From NCBI GenBank assembly GCA_937875715.1, contig CALEHZ010000109.1, forward strand, positions 1-12,553: a stretch of DNA of 12,553 nucleotides, written 5' to 3'. Position 1 is the stretch's first letter. Each line of letters begins with the position of its first letter. The DNA is from an uncultured Campylobacter sp. (GTDB lineage Bacteria > Campylobacterota > Campylobacteria > Campylobacterales > Campylobacteraceae). Under the pieces are notes generated by a model. That model was not told where the DNA came from. It saw nothing but the letters and a program-made list of their open reading frames with translations, and did no database searches. Shown piece after piece: positions 1 through 7,938 of the stretch. The position numbers and the translations under genes were made by a program.

Positions 1-1
1 A

Positions 2-709
2 GAGCTAGTAAGCAGCGACCCTACTGTCATCATAGACTTCGCCCACACGCCTGATGGTATAGAAAAGGTCTGCGCCAGTCTAAGCGCTAAAAAGCTCATC
101 GTAGTAATGGGCGCAGGAGGCGACAGAGACGCCACCAAGCGACCTATAATGGGGCAAATCGCTAGCAAATACGCTAGCACTCTTATCATCACAAGCGACA
201 ATCCTCGCAGCGAAGAGCCACTATCTATCATAGAACAAATAAAAGCAGGAGTGGAGGGCATAGAGCCGTTTTGCATCGAGGACAGGGCTGAGGCGATAAA
301 AAAGGCGCTAAATCTAGCAAATGATGAAATAGTAAGGTTTTATTCATTTAATCAAAATCAAATTAGTTTAGAAGAACACAAAAAATGGTTCAAAAAAAAT
401 CTAGCAAGCAAAGAAACAAAAATTTATATATATAGAAATTACGATAATGATTTAATCGGTGTTTGCCGCCTTGAATGCGTTGGGGGAGGGGATTATAAAA
501 TTGGCATTAGCATTTCAAGCAAATTTCGCAAACAAGGCAGGGCTAAAAAATTCATCAAATGGGTTTTAGCAAAAAATAAAAACAAGCATATCTTAGCATT
601 TGTAAAAGAAGAAAATCTAGCTAGCATCACACTTTTTGAAAGCTGCGGATTTAAGTTTTGCCAAAATAGCCAAAATTCAAAAGCCTTAAAATACGAAATA
701 AACACATAA
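2..709 (+). CDS. Chimeric ORF: MurE C-terminal part fused in frame to a GNAT acetyltransferase domain (5' partial)
   Basis: The frame is open from the window edge, so the true start lies upstream. The first ~110 codons match UDP-N-acetylmuramoyl-tripeptide synthetase (MurE, cytoplasmic peptidoglycan precursor ligase): [14 protein letters not shown], then [15 protein letters not shown], then [10 protein letters not shown], the usual C-terminal ligase-domain motifs. The MurE match stops at about [10 protein letters not shown] (near 310-338), just where the family continues into its GKGHE-type segment and last ~40 residues, which are missing. From there the frame reads as a GNAT N-acetyltransferase: [19 protein letters not shown], a central IGVCRLE strand, an acetyl-CoA loop around [10 protein letters not shown], and [14 protein letters not shown] near the end. 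It resembles PseH-type or PseG-linked sugar acetyltransferases, but lacks the first strand and helix. The join falls at AND-E-IV, plausible in both families. The GNAT part is clearly more AT-rich. MurE activity from this product is unlikely. Confidence 0.8.
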   Translation, partial: ELVSSDPTVIIDFAHTPDGIEKVCASLSAKKLIVVMGAGGDRDATKRPIMGQIASKYASTLIITSDNPRSEEPLSIIEQIKAGVEGIEPFCIEDRAEAIKKALNLANDEIVRFYSFNQNQISLEEHKKWFKKNLASKETKIYIYRNYDNDLIGVCRLECVGGGDYKIGISISSKFRKQGRAKKFIKWVLAKNKNKHILAFVKEENLASITLFESCGFKFCQNSQNSKALKYEINT

Positions 710-712
710 GCT

Positions 713-730
713 TGAATTTTATAAAATTCA
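713..730. repeat. Intergenic 18-bp palindrome, perfect copy
   Basis: Perfect self-complementary TGAATTTTATAAAATTCA, starting three bases after the stop of the chimeric MurE-GNAT frame. Further perfect copies lie at 761-778, 868-885, 9186-9203 and 10105-10122. It is probably part of a terminator or REP-like family. Confidence 0.85.
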
Positions 731-736
731 GCCTTA

Positions 737-817
737 AATTTTTTACTTCGTTCCGTTGGGTGAATTTTATAAAATTCAATTTAAAAAATTCACCCAATGG
801 GACGAAGTAAAAAAATT
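737..817. repeat. Large imperfect inverted repeat in the spacer between convergent genes
   Basis: Left arm 737-768 (contains TTTACTTCGTTCCGTTGGGT) and right arm 785-817 (contains CACCCAATGGGACGAAGTAA) are complementary over about 32 bases with two mismatches. The ~16-base loop overlaps the palindrome copy at 761-778. A transcript from either strand could form a long hairpin. It lies between the convergent chimeric gene and frdB, so a two-way terminator is plausible. A decayed MITE-like insertion is an alternative. No coding content is visible. Confidence 0.75.
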
Positions 818-859
818 CGCCGCAGTGCCACTGAGCCAAAAAATTCAAAGTGAATTTTA

Positions 860-893
860 TAAAACGTTGAATTTTATAAAATTCAACGTTTTA
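860..893. terminator. 34-bp perfect palindrome at the end of frdCAB
   Basis: Bases 860-893 are perfectly self-complementary: the 18-bp family palindrome (868-885) extended on both sides by ACGT-containing flanks. It begins one base after the frdB stop codon (895-897, minus strand). The folded arm ends in CGTTTT on either strand, so a bidirectional rho-independent terminator is likely, although the T-tract is short. Confidence 0.65.
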
Positions 894-894
894 G

Positions 895-1617
895 TTATTC
901 TTTCACACAAGCAAGTTTGCGGCGCATATATGCAATTTTGCTTTGAAGTGGTAAGTGTTTAGGGCAGTTATCCTCACAGCCTAGCAAAGTCATACAGCCA
1001 AATACGCCGTCATCATCGCCTACAAGCTCATAAAAATCAGCGTCTGTGCGCTCATCAAGTTCATCAACTTTAAATCTAGCTACGCGGTTTAGTCCCACAG
1101 CACCCACAAAATCAGGGCGCATGATAGCAGTTCCACAGCTTGCTACGCAGATTCCACACTCGATGCAGCGATCAAGCTCAAAAGTTTCTTGCGCTGCTTC
1201 TGGGCTTACTTTTGTTTCCATTTTTGAGATATCTGTTTTTTTGTTTGAATGAATCCAGCTCTCAACTCTTTTGCTCATGTTATTCATCCACTCGCCAGTA
1301 TTTACGCTCAAATCTTTAATAAGCTTAAAGACTGGCAAAGGCATAAGCTCGATCACGCCACTTGGATAGTCTTTTGTAAGTGTGCGACAAGCAAGCTGAG
1401 GAACGCCATTTACGACCATTGCGCAGCTTCCACAGATGCCTGCACGGCATACAAAGTCAAAGCTAAGAGAAGGGTCAAACTTTTCTCTAATTTGGTTTAA
1501 CGCAATAAATAGCGTCATTCCAGGTGTTTCTTCTAATTCAAACTCAGCAAAATGTGGTTTGCTAATTTTACTTTGTGGGTTGTATTTAAACGCCCTTATT
1601 TTGATTTTTCTACTCAT
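895..1617 (-). CDS. frdB: Fumarate reductase iron-sulfur subunit FrdB
   Basis: This 240-residue subunit passes electrons between the flavin in FrdA and the hemes in FrdC during menaquinol-dependent fumarate respiration at the inner membrane. All cluster ligands are present. The [2Fe-2S] cysteines are C57, C62, C65 and C77. C151, C154 and C157 with C218 form the [4Fe-4S] site, and C161, C208 and C214 the [3Fe-4S] site. As I recall it, this spacing is the same as in Wolinella succinogenes FrdB. The start was set at [10 protein letters not shown], 17 codons inside the longest open frame. It is preceded by AAAGG and gives the family length (~239). The ATG overlaps the frdA stop by 8 bases (ATGAGTAG), which suggests translational coupling as the last gene of frdCAB. 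A palindromic terminator follows directly. Confidence 0.96.
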   Translation of the reverse strand: MSRKIKIRAFKYNPQSKISKPHFAEFELEETPGMTLFIALNQIREKFDPSLSFDFVCRAGICGSCAMVVNGVPQLACRTLTKDYPSGVIELMPLPVFKLIKDLSVNTGEWMNNMSKRVESWIHSNKKTDISKMETKVSPEAAQETFELDRCIECGICVASCGTAIMRPDFVGAVGLNRVARFKVDELDERTDADFYELVGDDDGVFGCMTLLGCEDNCPKHLPLQSKIAYMRRKLACVKE

Positions 1618-2176
1618 AGCCTTTACCTGCTCTTTCATTTGGTGCTTTGTATTCTGGTTGCAAATCATAGTGCATTAAAGCATCTTGGATTTCTTGTCTG
1701 CTCTTACCTTCAGCTTGCATTTTTTCTCTGATTTCATCAACTTGTGCTTGGCGAATAGCTGAGTTTTCATGCTCAATTATATTGCCTTTTGCACCATATC
1801 CACGGAATGCTGGTGGCATTTCCATTTTCATGATATCTAGCTCTTCATACTCTATTGTTGGTTTTGTAGCGCCATTTTCCCAGCTAGTTAGTGTGCGTTT
1901 ACACCAGTTTTTATCATCTCTTTTTGGATAGTCTTCACGGCAGTGAGCACCACGACTCTCAGTTCGTAGATACGCACCCCAAGCTATACAAAGGGCAAGT
2001 TTTAGCATTTTTGGCACACGGTAAGCCTCTTCAAGCTCAGGGTTGCCATAAAGCTCTTTATTGCTAAGTTTTACATTTGTGCTTTCTTTATAAAGCTCTT
2101 CAAGCTCGTCTACTGCTTTTTTAAGTCCATCGCCAGTGCGGAAAATCGCCACATGCTCCCACATGATCTCTTTCAT
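1610..2176 (-). CDS. frdA: FrdA C-terminal part, downstream of a frameshift
   Basis: This is the last ~188 residues of the fumarate reductase flavoprotein, in a different frame from the N-terminal part (2173-3624). It holds the C-terminal capping and helical region: [53 protein letters not shown] and YRGYG-type sequence, here FRGYGAKGN. Homology extends further upstream in this frame, through [20 protein letters not shown] to about 2240, where a TAA closes the frame. The listed ATG is thus an internal methionine of normal FrdA, not a natural start. It overlaps the upstream TGA as ATGA, but no ribosome site precedes it. Residues expected near the active-site boundary in this part are intact, so only the reading frame is damaged. 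The 3' end overlaps frdB by 8 bases. Confidence 0.9.
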   Translation of the reverse strand: MKEIMWEHVAIFRTGDGLKKAVDELEELYKESTNVKLSNKELYGNPELEEAYRVPKMLKLALCIAWGAYLRTESRGAHCREDYPKRDDKNWCKRTLTSWENGATKPTIEYEELDIMKMEMPPAFRGYGAKGNIIEHENSAIRQAQVDEIREKMQAEGKSRQEIQDALMHYDLQPEYKAPNERAGKGYE

Positions 2177-3624
2177 TTTGTTTTTGATTTCAAATACATT
2201 GTATTTGCCATCTTTATCAAGTAGGCTTTGTAGATATTCTTATTTAAAAGCTCATTTAGGTAGTCTTGTTCTTCTTTGATGAATTTTTCGATAGTTTTTG
2301 TTTGTATATCGATTTCGTTTTCTTTACAATAATCAGCAAAGTAGTTTCCAACAATCATTCCAGCTACTACTGTCTCAGCCACTGAGTTTCCACCAAGTCG
2401 GTTAAAGCCGTGCATATCCCAGCATGCTGCCTCACCAGCTGCAAAAAGTCCTTTTAGCGTAGGACTCTGCCCAGTTGGCTTAGTGCGAATTCCTCCCATT
2501 GAGTAGTGCTGCATAGGAAGCACTGGCGCCCAGCCCTTTGGACCTTCATCGGCTGGATCTATGCCATTAAATACCATACAAATTTCTTGAACATCACGCA
2601 AGTTTTTTTCTATATGTGCTCTACCTAGTATGCTAATATCTAGCCAAACATGATCACCATATGGGCTTTTTACACCTTTGCCTTTGCGGATATGCTCCAT
2701 CATACGACGGCTTACGACATCACGGCTAGCTAGTTCTTTTTTCTCAGGTTCATAATCAGGCATAAAGCGGTATCCATCTACATCACGTAAAATTCCGCCA
2801 TCGCCACGACAACCCTCAGTTAGCAAAATTCCACTTGGGACGATCGGAGTAGGGTGGAATTGAACTGCTTCCATATTTCCTAGCTTTGCTAAGCCAGTCT
2901 CAAGGGCAATTGCAGCACCGATTCCTTCGCAGATTACAGCGTTTGTAGTGTGCTTATAAACTCTACCGTAGCCGCCAGTTGCGATTAGTGTGCCTTTTGC
3001 TACGTATGCGCTTAGCTCACCTGTGATTAGATCGCGCACCACAGCACCATAACAGCGACCATTCTCGTGGATTAGTGCTATTGCTTCTTTTCTATCGTGG
3101 ATTTCTACATTGCGTTTTAGGGCTTCGTTAGCTACGCCAAATAGCATTGTGTGTCCAGTAGCATCAGCTGTAAAGCAAGTACGCCATTTTTTTGTTCCAC
3201 CAAAGTCACGGCTATGGATTAAGCCATGAACTTCTTCTTTTTCTGTGATTGTTGTTTTTTGAGCGTTGATTACAGCTTGGCGGTCACCTTTTGTAATTCT
3301 AGTCCAAGGCACACCCCAGCTAGCAAGCTCACGGATAGCTTTTGGAGCAGTTTGCGCAAACATTCTTGCTACTTGCTGATCGCAGCCCCAGTCACTTCCT
3401 TTTACAGTATCTGCAAAGTGCAAATCTTCATTATCTCCCTCGCTCATTGCTGAGTTTCCTAGGCTTGCTTGCATACCGCCTTGTGCGGCTGCTGAGTGAG
3501 AGCGTTTAACAGGACAAAGACTAAGAACTACCGTGCTAAGCCCTTTGTCACTTGCGGCTACTGCAGCCCTAAGTCCTGCTAGACCGCCGCCTATTACTAA
3601 TGCATCATAATATTTTACATTCAT
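2173..3624 (-). CDS. frdA: Fumarate reductase flavoprotein subunit FrdA, N-terminal and catalytic part; gene frameshifted
   Basis: This is the catalytic subunit that reduces fumarate to succinate at a covalently bound FAD. Visible are the dinucleotide-binding [10 protein letters not shown] (12-21), the covalent flavin histidine H43 in [11 protein letters not shown]257 in QFHPT, the catalytic arginine R301 in ASRDVVSRR, and HYSMGG and [10 protein letters not shown] further on. H43, H257 and R301 have the same numbers as in Wolinella FrdA. Reading in frame continues correctly to about residue 462 (ELLNK), then runs through ~21 unrelated residues to a TGA. The rest of FrdA continues in another frame (1610-2240). 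Repaired, the protein would be ~671 residues. The start is well supported: AAGGAAGG lies before the ATG and overlaps the frdC stop, 12 bases between genes. Without repair, the product lacks its C-terminal third. Confidence 0.95.
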   Translation of the reverse strand: MNVKYYDALVIGGGLAGLRAAVAASDKGLSTVVLSLCPVKRSHSAAAQGGMQASLGNSAMSEGDNEDLHFADTVKGSDWGCDQQVARMFAQTAPKAIRELASWGVPWTRITKGDRQAVINAQKTTITEKEEVHGLIHSRDFGGTKKWRTCFTADATGHTMLFGVANEALKRNVEIHDRKEAIALIHENGRCYGAVVRDLITGELSAYVAKGTLIATGGYGRVYKHTTNAVICEGIGAAIALETGLAKLGNMEAVQFHPTPIVPSGILLTEGCRGDGGILRDVDGYRFMPDYEPEKKELASRDVVSRRMMEHIRKGKGVKSPYGDHVWLDISILGRAHIEKNLRDVQEICMVFNGIDPADEGPKGWAPVLPMQHYSMGGIRTKPTGQSPTLKGLFAAGEAACWDMHGFNRLGGNSVAETVVAGMIVGNYFADYCKENEIDIQTKTIEKFIKEEQDYLNELLNKNIYKAYLIKMANTMYLKSKTK

Positions 3625-3636
3625 CTTAGACCTTCC

Positions 3637-4341
3637 TTATTGTGCAATCCACACAAAATCAGCGATAAGCGCAAGCACAAAAAGTGCTGCCCAAAAGCCA
3701 AGTATAAGAGTGCGAATACTAGCTCTTTTTGCGGTCATTTCAGCTTTGTTTACGCCTTCTATGCTTATCCATTTTACATACAAGCGATACATACCAATGC
3801 CTGCATGAACTACCATAAACACAAGCAATACAAAGTAGAAAATTTCGTATTGATGGAAGTTTGCGGCTGAAATATCAGCGGTGATTTTTTTGTTGTTAAA
3901 CAAAATATCCATCAAATGCGCACTTGCAGCAAAAAATAGACCAAAACCGGTTAGGAATTGAAGCCACCAAGCAGTGGTATCAAAGTGACGCATACGAGTT
4001 TTGTGCCCACGGAAAAGCAAATACTGCTTAAAGTTTGCTGGAAATTTACGCATACCAAGAAAGGCATGTGTAATGAAAATGATGAAAATCACGCCTGCTA
4101 CGACATTTGTGATCCATGCTAGTCCACCATTACCAAAGATAAACTCAGCTTCGGCGAAATTAACAACAGAGTTAAACGCGCCTTTTCCAAGTAGGATTGA
4201 TGAAGTGAAAAAAATGTGACAGATGATAAAACAAGCCAAAATGAGCCCAGTCAAACTCTGCAACTTATCCCAAAGCGCAGGCAGACGACTCTTTTTACAA
4301 TCAGCGCGCTTTCCTAAGTAACCTTCGATAGTATTTACCAT
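3637..4341 (-). CDS. frdC: Fumarate reductase diheme cytochrome b subunit FrdC
   Basis: This membrane anchor oxidises menaquinol and carries two b hemes to feed electrons to FrdB and FrdA. The 234 residues hold five hydrophobic segments, roughly at 27-50, 74-96, 123-147, 164-187 and 206-232. Four histidines sit where the Wolinella heme ligands H44, H93, H143 and H182 are: H42, H92, H142 and H179. E64 corresponds to the menaquinol-site Glu66. The signature HAFLGMRKFP (92-101) is typical. The residue two before the fourth heme ligand is V177, where Wolinella has Glu180 of the E-pathway. The protein is also ~20 residues shorter at the C-terminus. It is the first gene of frdCAB; AAAAGGAG (4348-4355) precedes the ATG. 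Order and sequence favour fumarate reductase over succinate dehydrogenase. Confidence 0.95.
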   Translation of the reverse strand: MVNTIEGYLGKRADCKKSRLPALWDKLQSLTGLILACFIICHIFFTSSILLGKGAFNSVVNFAEAEFIFGNGGLAWITNVVAGVIFIIFITHAFLGMRKFPANFKQYLLFRGHKTRMRHFDTTAWWLQFLTGFGLFFAASAHLMDILFNNKKITADISAANFHQYEIFYFVLLVFMVVHAGIGMYRLYVKWISIEGVNKAEMTAKRASIRTLILGFWAALFVLALIADFVWIAQ

Positions 4342-4376
4342 AAGGTTCTCCTTTTGTTTGAAATTGCGAAAGTTAA

Positions 4377-4382
4377 ATTTTA
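4377..4382 (-). promoter_or_regulatory. Candidate -10 box for frdCAB
   Basis: The minus strand reads TAAAAT inside a very AT-rich tract, about 36 bases before the frdC ATG, with AAAAGGAG between them. There is no -35, as usual for Campylobacter sigma70 promoters. Other TA-rich hexamers nearby could serve instead. Confidence 0.35.
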
Positions 4383-4447
4383 GGATTTAAATATTAAAAA
4401 ATTGCTTAATTTTTATTAAAAAATTCATTTATTTTTTATAATATTTT

Positions 4448-5275
4448 TTATCTTGTGTGATGCTTTGAAAAGCGCAAATAAACAAGCAAGCAAAGACCAG
4501 CTCCAAACATAAGCAAAGAAAGAATTTGCCCCATAGAAAGCCCAAAAATCAAAAAGCCAAGCTCTTTATCAGGCTCTCTCCAGAATTCACAAATAAACCT
4601 AGCAAATGTATAAAATAGCGCATAATACGCTATTAGCTCGCCTTTTACTTTTGTGAATTTTCTGGCGATCATTAGTGCGATAAAGACGCCAAAGCCTTCT
4701 AAAATACCTTCATAAAGCTGGCTTGGATGACGCGGCACGCCACCCACGATTATCGCCCAGGGCGTGCTTGCTAAGTCTGTAGCACGACCAAAAAGCTCTT
4801 GATTTAAAAAATTGCCCACACGCCCAAAAAAATAAGCTAGCGGAATAGATAAAGCACAAAGGTCTAAATACTCCCACAAATCTTGCTTGTATTTTTTACA
4901 AAACCAAAGCGTAGCAATGACAAAGCCGATGACCGCACCATGAAAGCTCATCCCACGAATGCCCACAAACTCGCCGTTTGCGTAAGGATTGAAAATCTGC
5001 CAAGGATGTGTGAGATAAAAAGTGGTATTTGTATCGTAAATGATGATATATCCAAGCCTAGCGCCGATTATCACGCCAAGTTCCGCCCATACAAAATAAT
5101 TATCAAGCATTTTTCGCTCAATAGGCAGCTTGAATTTTCTAACAAAATAAAAAGCCAAAAAAAGTCCCAGCAAAAGCGCTGTAATGTAGCACAGGCTATA
5201 CCAATAAATATTAAAGCCAAAAATGTTAAAGGCAACTGGGCTAAATGCGCTATAAATGTTATTCCATGTATTCAA
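4448..5275 (-). CDS. lgt: Prolipoprotein diacylglyceryl transferase Lgt
   Basis: Lgt transfers diacylglycerol from phosphatidylglycerol to the lipobox cysteine of prolipoproteins in the inner membrane, the first step of lipoprotein maturation. The 275 residues have about seven hydrophobic segments. The family signature [14 protein letters not shown] lies at 151-164. [11 protein letters not shown] at 107-117 contains the conserved H112, RHPSQLYE is at 182-189, and [12 protein letters not shown] near 225-236 matches the conserved C-terminal region. The start is TTG (5273-5275): no ATG lies nearby in frame, and AAAAGGAC (5281-5288) sits at good distance before it, with TATAAT further upstream. 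The gene is monocistronic or loosely linked to frdC, which follows 106 bases downstream on the same strand. It is divergent from the PilZ gene. Confidence 0.95.
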   Translation of the reverse strand: MNTWNNIYSAFSPVAFNIFGFNIYWYSLCYITALLLGLFLAFYFVRKFKLPIERKMLDNYFVWAELGVIIGARLGYIIIYDTNTTFYLTHPWQIFNPYANGEFVGIRGMSFHGAVIGFVIATLWFCKKYKQDLWEYLDLCALSIPLAYFFGRVGNFLNQELFGRATDLASTPWAIIVGGVPRHPSQLYEGILEGFGVFIALMIARKFTKVKGELIAYYALFYTFARFICEFWREPDKELGFLIFGLSMGQILSLLMFGAGLCLLVYLRFSKHHTR

Positions 5276-5298
5276 TTTGTGTCCTTTTAAAACTTGAA

Positions 5299-5304
5299 AT
5301 TATA
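5299..5304 (-). promoter_or_regulatory. -10 box of lgt
   Basis: TATAAT on the minus strand, 23 bases upstream of the TTG start, with the AAAAGGAC ribosome site between. The predicted leader is about 17 bases. No -35 is evident. Confidence 0.55.
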
Positions 5305-5306
5305 AC

Positions 5307-5356
5307 TGAATTTTATAAATTTCATAAAATTCTAGGCTGAATTTTATGAAATTAGC
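5307..5356. repeat. Two degenerate copies of the intergenic palindrome
   Basis: TGAATTTTATAAATTTCA (5307-5324) and, after a short spacer, TGAATTTTATGAAATTAG (5338-5355) are close variants of TGAATTTTATAAAATTCA. They lie in the divergent lgt/PilZ spacer. Confidence 0.6.
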
Positions 5357-5409
5357 TTGAATTTTTTGAAAATGAATTTTTTGCGCAGTTTAAATCAATA
5401 AATTTATGC

Positions 5410-5415
5410 TAAAAT
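5410..5415 (+). promoter_or_regulatory. Extended -10 promoter of the PilZ-domain gene
   Basis: TTTATGCTAAAAT (-10 TAAAAT at 5410-5415 with an upstream TATGC extension) is a typical Campylobacter sigma70 core. It is followed by AAGGA (5432-5436) and the ATG at 5443. Confidence 0.65.
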
Positions 5416-5442
5416 TAGTTTTGAATTTTTTAAGGACTAAAA

Positions 5443-6582
5443 ATGACGAAATATGAAGGTTATGAAGAATTAGTGCTAAATTGCTCAGAGCTTTTTGACG
5501 AGCTTGAAGAAGAGTTTATCAAAAAGGCAAAAGAAGTTTTAAAAACTAGAGATTTTTACGCTGATAACGAACAGCTAGAAATAGCGTTTTCAAGGTGCTT
5601 TCGTGGGCTTATTGGCATAAATGAAGAAGCAAGCGAGCTTTTAGCGTTAATCAAAAGCTGTTTTAGCGGCGATGAACTGCTTGCAAAGTATGTTATAAAA
5701 AGCTGTGTGGAGGATTTTAAAAGTAAGTTTTGTGCTAAGATTTCAGGGGCGAAATTAGAAAAATATAAAGCATTTTTAGATGCTGCTATAGTGCGTTTTG
5801 ATAGTGTTTTTGAGCTAAAAGAAAACTTTGAGCTACCAAAAATAGAAGATGAAAGCGAGCAAAAAACAAACACAATAAGCTTTGGTGATGAAGGAATCGT
5901 GCTTTTTGGCGATATTTTTGACGAGCTAAAAAAGGCACAAGAATTAAAGCAAAACTTAAAGCTTTTAAATCTCTACAAAGGTGTAAATATCAAGTGCGAT
6001 GCCGAGATTTTGGACATTAAAGAACAAAGATTATACCTAAAACTTGATTTAATGCAAATTTTAGCAATGAGAGAAGAGGGCAATGCTTTTATTTTGAAAA
6101 ATGCTGCCATAAGCTCTGATATAATGGCAAAAATCAGCAATTTTGACTTCGCTAGCTCTAGCGTGATTTTAAAAGATTTTGTCCGCAGCACCAAAACAGC
6201 AGCTGTGCTGCGCCGCTATGCACGTGTGCATCCTAGGATCACTACGCCAGTTATTTTGCGCTCAAATGATGGCACTAGCTTGCAAGCAAAGCTTTTTGAT
6301 ATTAGCGAAGGCGGACTTGGTGCTGTTAGCGAGCAAAGCAGATTTTGGGGCAAAAGAGAGCCACTAAATGCTAGTTTTGAGCTTGAAATAAATGGGCAAA
6401 TGAAGCAAATTAGCGTAAATGTAGAACTGGTGGTGGCTCTAAACTATCAAGGTTCTATGCGCTACTGCTGTCAAATCGTAGATACAAATCAAGGCTCAAT
6501 GCCTGATATAATAGCATTTTCACGCAGCAGAGTAGCTGAAACGATTGATGAACTTCGTAAAAAAGCGCAAAGCTTTATTTGA
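5443..6582 (+). CDS. PilZ-domain protein, likely c-di-GMP receptor
   Basis: A 379-residue soluble protein with no signal peptide or membrane segment. Residues 1-170 are mainly charged helix with no domain I recognise. Residues ~178-250 look like a beta-rich YcgR-N-like module (LYKGVNIKCDAEILDIKEQRLYLKL). Residues ~255-347 form a PilZ domain with both binding motifs: R257-x3-R261 in RRYARVHPR, and D286-x-S288-x2-G291 in FDISEGGLG. These residues bind cyclic di-GMP in the PilZ family, so a signalling role affecting motility or the cell surface is inferred. The specific target cannot be read. The start is supported by AAGGA and an extended -10. The TGA stop is the first three bases of a copy of the intergenic palindrome, and comEC converges only 17 bases away. 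Confidence 0.85.
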   Translation: MTKYEGYEELVLNCSELFDELEEEFIKKAKEVLKTRDFYADNEQLEIAFSRCFRGLIGINEEASELLALIKSCFSGDELLAKYVIKSCVEDFKSKFCAKISGAKLEKYKAFLDAAIVRFDSVFELKENFELPKIEDESEQKTNTISFGDEGIVLFGDIFDELKKAQELKQNLKLLNLYKGVNIKCDAEILDIKEQRLYLKLDLMQILAMREEGNAFILKNAAISSDIMAKISNFDFASSSVILKDFVRSTKTAAVLRRYARVHPRITTPVILRSNDGTSLQAKLFDISEGGLGAVSEQSRFWGKREPLNASFELEINGQMKQISVNVELVVALNYQGSMRYCCQIVDTNQGSMPDIIAFSRSRVAETIDELRKKAQSFI

Positions 6583-6595
6583 ATTTTATAAAATT
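6580..6595. repeat. Palindrome copy that supplies the PilZ-gene stop codon
   Basis: TGAATTTTATAAAATT matches the first 16 bases of the family palindrome. Its TGA is the stop codon of the upstream gene. It fills most of the 17-base gap between two convergent stops and is a likely two-way terminator element. Confidence 0.65.
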
Positions 6596-6599
6596 GGCT

Positions 6600-7862
6600 T
6601 TAAAAAATTAAAAAATAAATATAATACAAAAAGCTAAAAAGCGCTAGGAAAATAGCGAATTTTTTGTATTTTGCGCAAAAATAAAGGCTAAGATTAAAGA
6701 TAATAAAAAGCCATAAAGGCACAAAAATTTCACCTTGTTTGCTAGCAAAGTTTAAAAAATTCAGCAAATACTCATCAAAAACGCCGCCCAAATTTAGTAA
6801 ATGTAAAAGAATTGAAAGCGGATAAAACACCACAAAAGCGTAGCCTAAAGGTATCACGCTCATTTGAAAAAAACTTGCTTGATTAAAGAAAAAATAAACC
6901 GGAATATTCATCGCACAAAAAACAAAAACTTCAAAGAAAACCGCATGAAATAGCATTTTTAATGGGCTTTTAAGGTCACTGCGCTCGCCAAAATGATGAA
7001 CATAAACCAAAATAAAAAACACGCCAAGGCAAGAAAAATAAAAGCCGATATTAAAAAGCAAAGCAATATTTACACTTACAGCAAGCAGGGCACAGATGAT
7101 GAGATTGCCGTAATCAAAGAGCTTTAAGCCACGCGCAAGTATAAAAAAGCCAAAAACTGCCATAATGTATGAGCGCAAAAAACTTGGAGTAAAATCCAGC
7201 AAATACAAATAAAATCCAGCAAGTGCTAGTATAATCACGCTTAGATCAAAATCACGGCTTCTAAATGGAAAAAAGCGGCTTTGAAAATACTCATAAGGCT
7301 TTTTGAAAATCAGGTAAAAAATGCTAAAAAGCAAACCCAAATGAAAGCCTGAAATAGCGATTAAATGGGCAATTCCCCAGTTTGTTACCATATATCGCAG
7401 CTCACGGCTTATCGGCGTGGCAAGATAAAGCGTGCTAAAAAGCTCTTTAAGTAAGGGATTTGCGTGCTGGTCGGTGATTTTTTGGCTTAAAATACTGGCT
7501 AAATTTTGAGGTTTTTGTAATTTTTTTAATTCTTTAAATGAGCTAAAAATTTGCCCTTTTAAAAATTGCTTAAATTTTACATTTTTTGTAGAAATTTTAA
7601 GGACATAATAGCCTTTTTCAATCTCTTTTTTGCTGTATAAAAATGCAGAAAATTCACTGCTTTTAAATAGATTTAAATAGTAAATTCTGCCATTTTTACC
7701 TATCTTTTGCTCTGATTTTTCAAGGCTTGCATTTATTTCATAAAATTCACTTTTTTTAAACTCATAAAATTCATAATATTTATAAGACAAATTTAGCAAA
7801 AATATTACAAAACAAGCTAAAAATAAAAATAAAATTTCCTTCTTTTTCTCAAACAAAAACAT
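6600..7862 (-). CDS. comEC: ComEC/Rec2-type DNA uptake channel protein
   Basis: An inner-membrane protein expected to pass single-stranded DNA into the cytoplasm during natural transformation. Of 420 residues, the first ~150 include one membrane segment (11-28) and a soluble OB-like stretch with KGYYVLKI and FLKGQIF. The ComEC competence domain follows: WGIAHLIAISGFHLGLLFSIFY, about eight hydrophobic segments, and DFTPSFLRSYIMAVFGFF, the usual conserved arginine motif. There is no C-terminal metallo-beta-lactamase-like domain; short ComEC versions of this kind are usual in Campylobacter and Helicobacter. The ATG has no Shine-Dalgarno sequence. An in-frame TAA sits just upstream, and a TAAAAT box ends seven bases before the ATG, so a leaderless message is likely. 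The gene is divergent from ilvA. Confidence 0.88.
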   Translation of the reverse strand: MFLFEKKKEILFLFLACFVIFLLNLSYKYYEFYEFKKSEFYEINASLEKSEQKIGKNGRIYYLNLFKSSEFSAFLYSKKEIEKGYYVLKISTKNVKFKQFLKGQIFSSFKELKKLQKPQNLASILSQKITDQHANPLLKELFSTLYLATPISRELRYMVTNWGIAHLIAISGFHLGLLFSIFYLIFKKPYEYFQSRFFPFRSRDFDLSVIILALAGFYLYLLDFTPSFLRSYIMAVFGFFILARGLKLFDYGNLIICALLAVSVNIALLFNIGFYFSCLGVFFILVYVHHFGERSDLKSPLKMLFHAVFFEVFVFCAMNIPVYFFFNQASFFQMSVIPLGYAFVVFYPLSILLHLLNLGGVFDEYLLNFLNFASKQGEIFVPLWLFIIFNLSLYFCAKYKKFAIFLALFSFLYYIYFLIF

Positions 7863-7868
7863 AGATAA

Positions 7869-7874
7869 ATTTTA
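7869..7874 (-). promoter_or_regulatory. Candidate -10 box of comEC (leaderless start)
   Basis: The minus strand reads TTTTGCTAAAAT, ending six bases before the A of the comEC ATG, so the predicted transcription start coincides with the start codon. The same TTTTGCTAAAAT appears on the plus strand for the divergent ilvA gene. Confidence 0.5.
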
Positions 7875-7906
7875 GCAAAATACGCAAAAATTTCTACTTT
7901 TTTTGC

Positions 7907-7912
7907 TAAAAT
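7907..7912 (+). promoter_or_regulatory. -10 box of ilvA
   Basis: TTTTGCTAAAAT on the plus strand, -10 TAAAAT, followed by AAGGA (7928-7932) and ATG at 7939. It mirrors the comEC box, so the two divergent promoters share one short spacer. Confidence 0.55.
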
Positions 7913-7938
7913 TGCGCAATTTTTTTTAAGGATTTTAA

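Noticed and set aside
2238..2252. Programmed -1 frameshifting in frdA at T TTA AAT (minus strand)
   Set aside because: The heptamer has the X XXY YYZ form, but slipping back one base makes the next codon TAA, so no full-length FrdA would result. A mutation, join or sequencing error is a better explanation.
895..4341. Succinate dehydrogenase (sdh) instead of fumarate reductase
   Set aside because: A single diheme cytochrome b subunit in C-A-B order with Wolinella-like residue numbering fits epsilonproteobacterial fumarate reductase. The complex may also run in the succinate-oxidising direction.
4883..5290. Long open frame on the plus strand opposite lgt
   Set aside because: Its translation has no recognisable domain and no ribosome site. 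lgt on the other strand has full family motifs over the same bases, so this is a shadow.
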